A program made the translations under genes and the position numbers. Positions 1-10,817 of a stretch of 64,000 nt of DNA are shown here, one piece after another. The notes under the pieces are model-generated. The model saw only the letters and a program-made list of their open reading frames with translations. It ran no database searches and was not told where the DNA came from. Position 1 is the first letter of the stretch, and each line of letters begins with the position of its first letter. The stretch is from Chlorophyllum brunneum. Taxonomy: Eukaryota > Basidiomycota > Agaricomycetes > Agaricales > Agaricaceae. The stretch spans positions 124,001 through 188,000 of the forward strand of contig OY756150.1 of NCBI GenBank assembly GCA_963576785.1, in the 5' to 3' direction.

Positions 1-95
1 CACATCTCTCATCTCCAGAACATTCTACAACTAAATTAGTAACATGAACCAAGGGTTATAACCATAAAGATACTCACATCGACCAATTCACAAGG
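1..95 (-). pseudogene. PEX3 3'-end relic at the window edge
   Basis: Read on the minus strand, this stretch matches the last intron and flanking exon ends of the PEX3 copies further right: the end of the penultimate exon, a GT donor, a TTACTAATTTAG-type branch/acceptor region and the start of the last exon. It is cut by the window boundary, so its upstream extent is unknown. It adjoins the left arm of the large inverted repeat, and the equivalent relic (24828-24976) adjoins the right arm. The two relics are clearly less alike than the arms, so this junction marks where high identity ends. Confidence 0.6.
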
Positions 96-2254
96 CAAAT
101 TCTGACGAGGACTCTGTACTCAGCTTACATCAAGGTGAAATTGCATATCCGACAATGGCGCCACACCTACATCTGCCATAGTCTGCTGTAGAGCCTTCTT
201 CCGTGTGAATTGGGTTGTATATATTGTAACACTGTCTACACTGGCTTTACACTCTTATTTGATAGTGTTATTTGACTGTATCGATTTCGTCCATCGTCTT
301 CTATATCGGCTCCACCATCTACGATACCCCATCCGACAAGAGGGATCTGCATTCGACTTTCATCCTATCCCAGCTAGACCTCCTCCTTGTCCCGCCCCCC
401 ACAACGAATATTTACCCCCGGAACCCGTTAGTTTCGACGTGGCGCACGTAATGGTAGCGGTAGCTGTGGTGATGGAACGAACGAGTGAGGTCGAACACAA
501 CTAAGTCCAGAAGAATCACGCAGCCCACCACTGAAAATGTAGAACTCAATGTTAGATGCACAAACGTACAATAGTAGGACTAACGGGAACGCAAGATCAG
601 TAGCGTAGAACAAGTCGGATATGAATACTACAATACTACAAATTATTACCAAGCCCCCAAGCAAACCAAAAAATAAATACCACTCCACACAACAACTCAT
701 TACTTCTCAATCCCAGAATCACCATGACAACCCAATTTCGCAAACACATTCTTCAATGCAGCCAAAACCTTTGCTATACCACTCTTCGATTGGGTGCTTG
801 ATGAAGAGGAGGAGGAAGAGCCAGAGCTGCGGGAGGTGCGATGTTCATGGTCACTTTGTGGCCTGGTTTGTACGCTCTCCTCTTTGACAGTTTGTAGTTT
901 TGCTGGTTCAGTCTGCGTTACGGCATCTTTGCCTTTGGGCGCCAGTTCAGTGACTGGGGGCTGTACAGGTGCTTGTGTTGGTTCCCGTTCAGGTGCCTGC
1001 GAGACGTTGATTATAGGGGGTTCAACGATCTTCATCTCCTTTCCTTTCCCCTTCTCCTTCTTCTCCTTCTTCTCTTTCGCCTTCTCGCCTGCCTTCTCGT
1101 CCTTCTCTTTCGTCTTCTCCTCCCCCTTCTCTTTTCCCCCTTTCTTCTCTCCCTTCTTCATTCTACCAAACACCTTCACGAGTTTAATCCTACCAACAAG
1201 CGCCTTCACACTCTTAACGCTCTTAAGCTTCTCCTTCATCTTCTCTTCATCATTAAGCTTCTCGCGTGAAGTATTCTGCGCTTCCTCGGCTATAGCTTCA
1301 TCAAACGCAGCGCCCAAATCCTGAAAACTTCCATCCCAGGACGATCCAGGAGAGCTAGGCGGAGGTGGTACAGAACTGATAGACTGCCACGCCGTACTCG
1401 ATGTCGTCAACAACTGCGGATACCGCGTATACACAACACGGATCTAAGTATAAATAAATACCCAACGTCATCAATACTTCCGAAATGAGAAAAGCCAGGA
1501 AAGCACGTACGGTGTTGTAATAGTCCAAATAGCCTCCTTTAATCTTATCCCACCTAGCGTATAACTCTGCGTCACGTTTGTCAACGGAAGGTAAGAGTGT
1601 TGAATTGGGAGACATGAGTTCCTCTTCGAGCCATTCCCACCATGACACTAGATCAAGCATGCTTCGCGAGAATCGGTTGAGGAGGTTAAGATTCGCGACG
1701 AGGCTTGTACCGACTTCTTTGAGGGAGATACGACGCGAATCGGCTGGATGATAATCAATTTAGAGATAGGCAAACGATGAAGAGAAGCGAGGAAACTCAC
1801 GTTGTTGAGGATCTGGAGGTACGAAAACCACAGTCTCACTATCTTTGGTCGTAGCAGCGATCTATTAGGTTAATATCAAACAAGATGAAAAAAATGACGT
1901 CAGTCAGGTAGATACTCAGGGTAAAAGTGAATTACGAACCTTGAAAATCTCTTGTTGAACGTTCTTGAATGTTTCGTTTGCTTTGAGACAGTGACCATGT
2001 CCATGAGCGGCCATAGTCTGCAATACCTCTGGAGTTGAAAGTCCCGGAACGTGCTGGTTTACGGGGGTAGTTGGACCAGGAGGAGCGAAAGGGTTACAAA
2101 GACTAGCTGCATCGCTAGCTAATCGATACCCGATTTGCGCTACGAGCATGGTTGTATCGACGGCATGAATGAGTCCAAGGATTTTTCCGTTGGTTTTGGG
2201 GACTAGGGGTACGATGGGATCCTCGGGTCTGTGGATGGTAGCAGTGAGACGACA
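70..2254. repeat. Left arm of a ~2.2 kb inverted repeat
   Basis: The sequence from about 70 to 2254 reappears in reverse complement at about 22683-24850. It includes the 3' flank, terminal exons and introns of the lysine-rich gene at 700-2415. The arms are nearly identical, differing by scattered substitutions and small indels, for example a 10-bp difference in the intron before the last exon. The inner boundary lies inside intron 1 of that gene, just before the acceptor. The outer boundary lies at the PEX3-derived exon end. About 20.4 kb separates the arms. Arm ends were estimated by eye to within a few tens of bases. Confidence 0.85.
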
Positions 2255-2415
2255 TAAATGGAGCGGAAAGGATATCAAAGGACATACGGGAGGCGCATTT
2301 GGCAGAAGGGAGCAAGCCGTTCGACGGTCTTACGTGTCATTTTCGCTAGTGGAACTATATCTAGGTCTGGTTCAGGTCGTTGGGGTCTAGAGAGCGGTGA
2401 TTGTTCAGAAGCCAT
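700..2415 (-). CDS. Uncharacterised protein with lysine-rich tail (intact copy)
   Basis: I do not recognise this family. Five exons join in frame to 484 residues: 2288-2415, 1940-2228, 1801-1861, 1511-1743 and 700-1443, with introns of 59-78 bp and normal borders. The start is the ATG at 2413-2415. Residues about 45-230 look helical and folded, with a Trp-rich WWEWLEEEL segment. The C-terminal half is disordered: it has a long Lys/Glu/Gly run (KEKGEEKTKEKDEK style), then Pro/Gln-rich sequence, an eight-Ser run, and a short basic amphipathic end. There are no signal peptide or membrane segments. A second copy lacking exon 1 lies in the other repeat arm (22709-24224). The gene is probably real because reading frame and splice sites are conserved between copies; the function is unknown. 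Confidence 0.7.
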
Positions 2416-3770
2416 CAAGGCTGTAAAAACGATTGTTCAAAAATCTGGGAGAAGAGGGGTGGTCGTAAGATAGTGAAGAGAACGCAGTTAAGTGAGGGGA
2501 TTGAGTGTACCACGCTGCTTTATACTGCATCGTGCGGAGTGGGGATACCGAAGAGTATGCATCATCAATTCATGAGACAGTCGAATGAAAAACACACCAA
2601 AGCATCGTGTTGGCACAGGTTGTGAGCCCAGGACCACAGTTTAGAAGTCCGGTTAAGCGGATCTCGTCCTTGTCGAGTCGGGTAAGCTCAAGAGATTGAG
2701 AACAAGGCCAGAGATCCGAGACGCATCGTGTATCAGTCTTTGAATGCGAACAGTGGAACGAGATTAGATACGTACGTGCGTGTATCGTGCCGTGTTTCAC
2801 GCCATTGAGGTCATTTGGTAGGGAGATTGCACAGCCACATACGCATGTTGGACATGCGCCTTTTCACGGAACTTTGGCGGAGTTTAACTTTCACTTTTGT
2901 TTTCGGTTCTTGTTAGTTGCCTCATGATTGTTGGGATCATTCCGAAACGTTGGCTGCACCACTAGAACCAGAACGAACTCTGTGGCGATATACGTTGTCT
3001 GTGAGTTGAGGCGACGCTTAAAGCTGCAGTGTAACGTTGAGATATAGCCAGTCGAATCGATAGGTATACTTGATAATTGCGGGCAGCGATTACGGAAAGC
3101 ACAAGATAGAAGATTGAAATAGAATCTATTGGAGAGCGAGGTCCCGTTGAGACACGAGTAATTGATCTAAGCTATCATTTGTGTTCCTCGATGCTTAGTT
3201 TTCGATGTCTATATTCCTTGGACCACTACAAACGCGTAAGTCATTGATGCGTGGCGAAAATGGTAAATGACCTACCAGCATTGAAGGAATAAATCGGCTG
3301 GGTTGACTAATGCGTTCCTAGGACAGAATGTCAATATTCCCATCAGAGAGAGATTAAAGGACTACACACCTCGTGGTCTGCGCTAACTTGCCATACAGCG
3401 TACGTTACAGCGAAAATTCCACCACAAGCGATGACAGTGTTCGAAACCCAGTTCGAGGGCCGGACCCACCAGCCACCTACATCGGAATGAAACGGTTGAA
3501 GTAGTCATGGACACGACATCGTACCTGAAGGTGACCAAACGTATTTCGGGTAAGGATATCTGGCACCACCACCCTATGCGCAGTCAGCATTCATTCCAGG
3601 ACATACAGAACACGAACATACCATCACAGCAGGAAACCAGAACAGAGGGAACGAGCTTGGCTTGTTTGGTCACTGTCAACAACGTAACCCTAACCCCAAG
3701 ACCCATGACACATGTGTTTCCCAACGGGAAGCAATTTAACCAATGCCAGTCACCGGTACCCGTCCTCACC
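2416..3770. other. Intergenic region upstream of PEX3 and of the lysine-rich gene
   Basis: The two flanking genes diverge from this 1.35 kb region, so it should contain both promoters. I see no convincing coding sequence. The last ~70 bases before the PEX3 start are also present, diverged, before the second PEX3 copy at about 15970-16039, so that much was duplicated with the gene. Confidence 0.5.
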
Positions 3771-5872
3771 ATGTTCTCTACCCTCAAAAACTATGTCGGT
3801 GACCGCAAAGCTGGTATCGCAAAGACCATTGGCTTTTCTGGGGGACTCTATCTTGCAAAACACTACATTAGTGACAGGCTCGACGAAGTAAAAGCTCGGC
3901 TCGAACAAGAACGGGCGGCAAGAGATAGGTGCGTCACCATTTCTCTCAAATTCAAATATTTTCTAATTGAAAAGTGTATTCAGCCTCCGGCGGCGTTTTC
4001 AGCTGACCCAAGATGACGTTTCTTACACCGTTATGGCCTTATTACCCACTCTTGGGGACCAGATTCTCGAGAATATGGACGTCGAGGCCATTACCAAAGA
4101 ACTCCAAAGCAGAAGTAAGGCTAGGCATGCAAGGCACCAGTCCCAGGCATCGTCTAGTCTTGCCTCGAGCATCGATGTTGTGCAGGAGCATGATATACGA
4201 TCCGAGAATGGGTCGATAGTGTCGACAGGCTTCTCTCTGCCTGATCCAGACTCAACCGGTAAATCCTGCATTGCTTCTCATGTTGTCATTCACCCATCTA
4301 AATGTGCACAAGATCCCTTGTCAACATCCAACCTCACTTCTACAACACCTGATTCCGGGGAACACATGTCTCTACACAGTTCGCAACTAGTACGTCGTTT
4401 CCCTTTCCCGTCAAGAGGCACATCTCACACTCTGGATTATCTAGTCGGATGGCGTTGCGAGTTCCTCTGTCATATCAGAGTCGTCCGACACACGAACAAA
4501 GGCCGAACTGTGGAACGAAGTCAAAATGTTGAGTGAGTTCACCCCTCCCCCTGTGTCCGACAGGCAACCCAGCTGACGCCATCCGCAGCTTTCACTCGGA
4601 CACTTACCGTTCTCTACTCGACAACTCTACTATCGCTACTGACGACGATCCAACTGACCCTCCTCGCACGGACAAAATACGTACATTCCGTCCTTCAACA
4701 AGAACGCGATGAGCGGGTACAGGAGCGATTGGAAGCCGAACTTTCTCTGACAAACTTGCTGTTCGGTGGAGGGAAAGGACTGGAAGACTTGATGTCGAGA
4801 GACCTGGAGGCGCTCTTGGGAGAACAGGATACATTAGAGGACGAAGCCATTCCGGAGGACGTCGAGAACAAGTATCTCACACTCAGTTGGTGGCTGCTTC
4901 ACGTTGGATGGAAGGACGTTGGAGAACGCGTCCGTCGTGGGGTGGAAGAAGTCTTTGAAGGGTTCGTTGTGTCCCTCGTCTGACTCTCAGTGAGCGTCAC
5001 GGTTAACATCTTCCAGGGTATCGCTCAAGACAAAGTTAAACATGATGGACCTTCACCGACTCATCCGCGACGTCCGACGACGGGTAGAACATGAAATCAC
5101 ATTTGAGGGCACAGAACGTCGCATCAAGTACGTTCCCCTCTACGTCTCCTTATTAACTACGCACCTCTAACGCCGCAATTAGCTTCCTCTCCACGCTCCT
5201 TCCTCCGACACCCGAAATGGTGCAACACGTCCTAACACAAGGCGGGTTCTCAAACTACATGGACGAACCATCATCACCTACTTTTGGCGAAAGAAACACT
5301 CAAACATCCTCAACGTCACTCTCATCGTCACAACTCTCACATTCCAATTACTTCCTCTCCGCACTAAACAATACCACTGATCCATTTGGCGCTTTCACCA
5401 CCGTACCTGGCGGTACCCTGTATTCTTCCACACCCGCACCGATACCTAGCGATATCCAGAGTCTACCATTACCAAATCCACATCCACATACCGCGGATCT
5501 ACCATTCACATCTCTCTTGGATGAGACGCGGGCGGTGATTTGCTCATCAGATTTCGCCTTGGTGTTGGAGAATTGCTTAGATCGGGCTGTTGAAATACTA
5601 TTTGATGGGTTGGAAAAGAACGTGTTTGTGGATAGTGCTGTTTCGCCTGAGGAAGAGGTGAGGATAAGGTTGGCAGGGATGTTACCCGGATTGAGTCGTT
5701 GGAGCTCGTTGGCACTTAGGAGTGTACCTTGTGAATTGGTCGATGTGAGTGTGTTCTTGGTGATAACCCTTTCTTCCTGTTACTAATTTAGTTGTAGAAT
5801 GTTCTGGCGATGAGGGATGTACCTTGTCTATCTGCGATTGTGTTTGCAAAGTTTGAAGAGAGGTTTCGGTGA
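3771..5872 (+). CDS. PEX3: Peroxisomal biogenesis factor 3 (intact copy)
   Basis: PEX3 is the peroxisomal membrane anchor that recruits the receptor PEX19 for membrane-protein import and peroxisome formation. Eight exons join in frame to 572 residues: 3771-3928, 3984-4258, 4313-4389, 4445-4532, 4589-4961, 5017-5127, 5183-5744 and 5798-5872; introns are 53-56 bp. The N-terminus has the family pattern: a short basic stretch, a Gly-rich membrane segment (GFSGGLYLAKHYISDRL) and a charged helix leading to RRRFQLTQDD and ALLPTL. The helical middle carries TKAELWNEVKML, and the C-terminal core has LLDETRAVICSSDFALVLENCLD-like sequence. One donor is GTTCGT rather than GTRNGT. It ends 165 bp from a convergent kinase relic. 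This is the only copy in the window with a complete frame, so it is the likely functional one. Confidence 0.88.
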
Positions 5873-6037
5873 GCTTGATGATAGGTTATTCAGTGTTCGT
5901 ACATACGTGTAGTCTCGACAAATTTATATATATATTGATCGTTCGTATCGTTCGTTAGTTCCTCCAAAGGTTACAGTTCAAACTACTAGTACAGTTACAG
6001 AGATCATCAAGAGTCATGTTGGTGGAGGGCAAACGAT
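5873..6037. other. Short convergent 3' spacer conserved in the duplicated units
   Basis: This spacer separates the stop codons of PEX3 (+) and kinase F1 (-). It contains an AT-rich TTTATATATATATTGATC-like tract and a CTACTAGTACAGTTACA motif. Both recur near 10720, 13225, 18190 and 25030 in the same position, and a weaker trace lies at 7475-7610. It probably holds the poly(A) signals of both genes. Its conservation marks it as part of the ancestral duplicated unit. Confidence 0.55.
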
Positions 6038-7420
6038 TTACTTGGCTTTGGCTTTGGCTTTGGCTATGGCGTCCTCAATATCTTCGTTGTTCTTTTTCTT
6101 GAAATACCTCATTACCTGAAGATGAATGGATGCCTTCCTGCCCCTTTCCCACACTTCCAAAACGTGCAAGAACTCTTGGTGAACCGCTTCGGGGTCCTGC
6201 TCCACCCACGTAAGCTGTTTGTGCTTGAAGGACCCTTTGAGGTGACGAAACCTCACTTGTATCCATGCTTCGACAGCGACAAAGAGGTTCCAGTAGGCCT
6301 CAGGATCCCCCTTCAGATTTACTCCATTAAACTTGCCTAACCTCGTAAACCCTGACGATTCAACCGACCCCAGCCATGCCCGGAGCACTGATTTAGATTT
6401 GCTATCCCAGTTGAGGCAGATGAAACCCAGCACCCAGTTGAATGACTCCAGGTCGAATCGATAAAGGCGAGGATGGGGCTCTTGCTTTATGGACTTCTTT
6501 GGTAGGAGCTCCAGCGCCATGAATGGAACCGTCCCAGAACGGTGGCTTGACGAGGGTTGTCCATCCCCATGTCGAGCAAGGTCCCAATCATTTAACACAC
6601 CCTGATATTTACGTTCGTTCGAAGTTTCGCCTTGACCACCAGACGACACTGGGCGGCACATGATATTCCAGAGGCTGATGTCCCCATGTTTGAATCCGTT
6701 CTTCCACAACTCGAAATGACCTAGAAGGATGTCAGGATGATTCGACCACAGGTACGATGGCGTCCGGAACTCACACTCTATGCATTCCCTCCAGATCCCA
6801 AAGACCAACCCAGCATTCTTCTCGTATTTTACCAACTCCTGCAACTCCACAAGAGGTTCGAAGGCGATTATGCGCAAAGGCTGCATTTTGAGGTCTTTGT
6901 CTACCAATTTAAAAATGGAGCTGTTCACTGATGGTAAGATGTTGAAGGAGCCGTACACTTCCGGGAGACAGCGAATCCAATGATTGTGGGTCAACTTCTT
7001 CTGGGCAGGCCTGATGATCCCTTGCTCCGGTGTACGACCTACCATTGAGTATCGATTTTGAGAGATTTCAGAGAGAATATATGGGCATCACTTCGGGCGT
7101 CCATATATTCTCTCTGAAAGCTCTCAAAATCGACGTCTCTTAGCATTTCAAGACGATTCTCACCGGCGTTTTATGACAGTCCACTTTTTTGTCCTTCTTG
7201 ATCCCAGAAGGTTCATAGATACAATCATGAATGCCGGTGTCATGCCCCTAACCTAGGAGCGCCGACATCCGCTTGTGTTCTGTGGCATAAAACAGTCTTC
7301 ACTTAATGTCAATACAAGGTTATGTCCTGGCAGCAAGGTGCTCTGGCTTTTTATAGTTATTGAAGGCATCATTACCTTTGCCACACTCTTGCCCTGATCT
7401 CTTGATTAACTGTTCAGAAC
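6038..7420 (-). pseudogene. FunK1-type kinase F1, broken N-lobe
   Basis: This belongs to the fungus-specific FunK1 kinase family (Pkinase_fungal). The open part runs 7045-6775 plus 6720-6038 across a 54-bp intron (317 residues from an internal ATG). It keeps the catalytic loop HGDISLWNIM, the metal site as NDWDLA (in place of DFG), RSGTVPFMALELL in the activation segment and YRFDLESFNWVLG. It ends in an Ala-Lys repeat tail. The coding continuation upstream, aligned to F3 and F5, contains an in-frame TAG at 7258-7260 and an inserted hairpin element (7052-7133 core) that shifts the frame within the strand leading to the N-lobe lysine. The glycine-loop region is therefore lost from any product. 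A shortened protein from the internal ATG cannot be excluded. Confidence 0.75.
7052..7133. repeat. Palindromic (hairpin) insertion in kinase F1
   Basis: Two 33-bp arms (7052-7084 and 7101-7133) are inverted complements with one mismatch, around a 16-bp loop. TA dinucleotides lie at 7050-7051 and 7141-7142. Removing one TA plus everything between them restores an open kinase frame (VLKCYSMVGR) that matches the intact paralogue F3/F5 (IKASYPMAGR). This looks like a small non-autonomous foldback or MITE-type element using TA target sites. The same element is at 14338-14419, so it was inserted before that duplication. Confidence 0.75.
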
Positions 7421-7474
7421 CTGCCTTGTATATGTCCGACGTCCATGATGGGTTCGCGACAATCACATTTGAGG

Positions 7475-7630
7475 AGAGGTTCCAGTGAGCTTGATGGGAC
7501 TTCATATAATCTCGATGAACTTATACATATATTGACCATTCAGTTCCATTTAGTAGCTCTTCCAATGGTTACAGTTCAAATGACTAGTACGGTTGTGAGA
7601 ATGTCATCAAAATTTAGTTGAAGGACAGCA
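7475..7630. pseudogene. Trace of PEX3 3' end and convergent spacer
   Basis: The sequence resembles the last bases of PEX3 (GAGGAGAGGTTCCRGTGA-like) followed by the conserved AT-rich spacer and the CTAGTAC motif, in the same order as at 5855-6035. Only this scrap of a PEX3 unit remains between kinases F1 and F2. It shows that F2 was once paired with its own PEX3. Confidence 0.5.
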
Positions 7631-7636
7631 CAGAAT

Positions 7637-8721
7637 TTACTTGGCTTTGGCACTAGAAGCTGCCTGTATATCTTTGTCGTTCTTTGGCACGAAACAGTCC
7701 ATCACCTCATCAACGATAGATGTCCTCCCCTTTTCCTCCCATGTTTTCAAAATAAACAAGAATTCTGAATGAACCTCGATGTGTCCTCGTTCCTCCCATG
7801 TAAGTCTTTTCTGCCAAAATAATTCTTGGAGGATACGAAACCTCATTTTGATCCATGCTTCGACAGCAATGAAGAGGTTCCAGTAGCTCTGAAAACCGTC
7901 TTTGACGTCCACACGCAGATGCCCCAAGCTTCTGCGGACATCCCTCGACACCCTAAGCCGACCTTTCCAATCCCAGATGAGTGACTCGTCCTTCTGAAAG
8001 CCATCCCTAGCGAGACAAAGGAAGCCTAGTGTCCAATTGAATGACTCCAGGTCATAGCGATAGTGACGGGATGTTTCCGATTCTGATTCCACGGTATCTA
8101 GGAGTTCCAGGGCCATGAAAGGAATCGTCTCAGAATGATGAGACTGGGGAGGGACATTGCTGCCGACCACTGGAAGCTCCCAGTCAATCAAGACCGCCTC
8201 ACATGTACTCCTGTCCGACGCTTTTCCTAGACCACTAGATGGCACTTGGTGGCACATGATATTCGACAAGCTTATGTCCCCATGTATGTACTCCTTCCAG
8301 AGCTCATAATGACCTGCGCAGATGTCACACTGGTTCGGCTAAAGTCACGATGATATCCACGACGCACATTCTATACATTGTCTCCAAAGTTGAAAGACCA
8401 ACTCAGCGTCCTGTAGGTCTCTTGCCATCGTCTCGAAGTCCGTAAGAGGGCCCAAAGTGATTAGCCGTAAAAACAGCATGCTGTGTCCAGGCTCTACCAC
8501 TGATTTGGGAATGATTCTACCTCTCAACTGAGGACCCGAGGTGGCCTAATATGCTTGGAGCTCGAAGCAAAGATTATCCTTTGGTAGTCTTCTGGGAGAC
8601 CTTGATAGTTTTGGGATCGGGCCAAGACTTTGTGTGCAGGCACATCCAAGGGTGATAGCCGGTTCCAGTTGAGATACCCTGTGCTATGGTCTTGTTGTGC
8701 GGAACGTGCGACGTAAACCAA
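7637..8721 (-). pseudogene. FunK1-type kinase F2, 5'-truncated
   Basis: The C-lobe is open over 7637-8313 and joins across a 54-bp intron (8314-8367) to N-terminal sequence. It keeps HGDISLSNIM and a DWE metal motif (IDWELPV rather than IDWDLAV), the SETIPFMALELL activation segment and YRYDLESFNWTLG. Upstream of about 8500 the kinase N-lobe is missing. It is replaced by sequence also found before F3 (8524-8721 is like 12270-12500), with no usable ATG in frame. The usual GT in RSGT is SET here. The copy is probably non-functional. Confidence 0.65.
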
Positions 8722-9465
8722 GGTGGCGGGGTTTTCCCATGATCCGAGTCAGATTGCTCTCCGGCATAGGCCCTGATTTCCCCGAAGAGACCCTCATCAC
8801 ATCACAATTCTTGACCTGAGCTCTCGTCTACGTGCACCATCATGGTTGCATACCATTAATTGATGCCTCAATTCAGGCAAAATGCTTCTTGGTATATACC
8901 AGTCAACATCTTAGACTGCACTTTATCAGGCGCCAAGACACTCTTGGTCTTAGGTCTACCAAAACTCCCCTGTTAGGAGACACTCGCCACCCAGAGTATA
9001 CTCATTTCATCAGCAGGAGGAAGTATGGCAATGATTCGAGGGCCGAGCCTTAAACAGCTACCTGTTAGCCCTGCAAAGGACTTGCGTTGAACAGGGCAAC
9101 ATTAGTTCGGAACGGCTCACCATGAAGTGGAAAACTCCGGTGGTTTGGCTTTGTATCCGCCTTGTTCCATATGTATCACAGCTGACGGCCATCCAGGGCA
9201 ATGGCGAACATCATGGAACTCCAACGCTCAACAATGCATCAGCTTACGAGAATACGACACCGGGTGGGCGTCAAATCAGTCACCGTTAATAAACAGGGTC
9301 AGTCATCTCAAAAATGTTCGTTTGACTCGTGCGACATGCCCCCGTTCTCATTTCACATTATAGCTCATCTATTCAGTCAGCCCTCCTCTCTGGCACATCT
9401 AGTGGACTATTGAATGACACAATGCCTAGTTTTCTTCAAGAACTTTGATTGACGATGTTTCCAGC
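8722..9465. repeat. Degenerate repeated block upstream of PEX3 relics
   Basis: No coding sequence is evident. About 8830-9120 resembles 12600-12910, and about 9170-9470 resembles 15230-15540, including CACAGCTGACGG and CTCCAACGCTCAA. In each case the block lies just 5' of a PEX3-derived relic, so it is probably part of an older version of the duplicated unit. Confidence 0.5.
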
Positions 9466-10659
9466 GTTCACGAAATACGAGCATTCCGTCCTTCAGCAAG
9501 AATGCATGAGTGGATACAATAGCACATGGAGGCCAACTTTCCCTGACCAACTTACTGTTCGGCGGTGGGAAAGTGCTGGAGGACTTGATGTCTAAAGCCC
9601 TGGGTTACTTTCGGGAGAACAAGATACCTTAGAGGATGACGCCATCTTGGAGGACATCAAGAATATATATCTCAAGTTTGGTTGGTACCTGCTTACTGTG
9701 GGATGGAAGGACATTGAAAAACATGGCCATCATGAAGTAGAAGAGGCCTTTGAAGTGTGCGTACTCGTACTCATCTCTCAATGGGCGCTATAGCTCATAT
9801 GCTCCAGGCTATCACTCAAGATGAAGCTAAACATCACACGACTCATCTCTGACATTTAACGAAGGGTAGAACAGAAAACCACAATCACATTCGAGGGCAC
9901 AGAACGTCGCATCAAGTATGTTCCCCTCTACGTCTCCTTACTAACTACGCACCTCTAACGCCGCAATTATCTTCCTCTTCACACTCCTTCCGCCAATGCC
10001 TGAAATGGCTCAACACGTCCTAACACAGGCGGATTATCAAACGACATGGACGAACCATCATCACCTACTTTTGGCGAAAGAAACACTCAAACATCCTCAA
10101 CGTCACTCTCATCGTCACAACTCTCACATTCCAATTACTTCCTCTCCGCACTAAACAATACCACTGATCCATTTGGCGCTTTCACCACCATACCTGGCGG
10201 TACTTTATATTCTTCCACACCCGCACCGGTACCTAGCGATATCCAGACTCTACCATTACCAAATCCCCACCCACATACCGCGGATCTACCATTCACATCT
10301 CTCTTGGATGAGACGCGGGCGGTGATTTGCTCATCAGATTTCGCCTTGGTGTTAGAGAACTGCTTGGATTGGGCTGTTGAAATCCTATTCGATGGCTTAG
10401 AGAAGAATGTGTTTGTGGATAGTGCTGTTTCGCCTGAGGAAGAGGTGAGGATAAGGTTGGCAGGGATGTTACCCGGATTGAGTCGTTGGAGCTCGTTGGC
10501 ACTTAGGAGTGTACCTTGTGAATTGGTCGATGTGAGTGTGTTTATGATTATAACCCTTTCTTCCTGTTACTAATTTAGTTGTAGAATGTTCTGGCGATGA
10601 GGGATGTGCCTTGTCTATCTGCGATTGTGTTTGCAAAGTTTGAAGAGAGGTTTCGGTGA
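9466..10659 (+). pseudogene. PEX3 copy B, decayed 5' half
   Basis: The middle exons (from about 9470) match PEX3 exon 5 onward but carry many substitutions, indels and stops. From about 10046 the final exons are almost identical to the intact gene and stay open to the last intron; the terminal TGA is at 10657-10659. The first four exons are absent. At about 10030 it shares with copy E a one-base deletion relative to the intact gene. The sharp change from decayed to near-identical sequence suggests later gene conversion of the 3' half. Confidence 0.7.
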
Positions 10660-10817
10660 GCTTGATGATAGGTTATTCAGTGTTCGTACATACGTGTAGT
10701 CTCGACAAATTTATATATATATATTGATCATTCGTGTCGTTCGTTAGTTCCTCCAAAGGTTACAGTTCAAACTACTAGTACAGTTACAGAGAGTCATGTT
10801 GGTGGGGAGCAGATGAT

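Noticed and set aside
794..1324. Ser/Phe/Leu-rich + strand frames over the lysine-rich gene (and their mirror at 23603-24130)
   Set aside because: They are antisense shadows of the repetitive Lys/Glu codons of the real spliced gene, with no start context or splice support.
7052..7133. Hairpin as a rho-independent terminator or riboswitch
   Set aside because: The context is eukaryotic coding sequence and there is no U-tract. Position and flanking TA fit an insertion.
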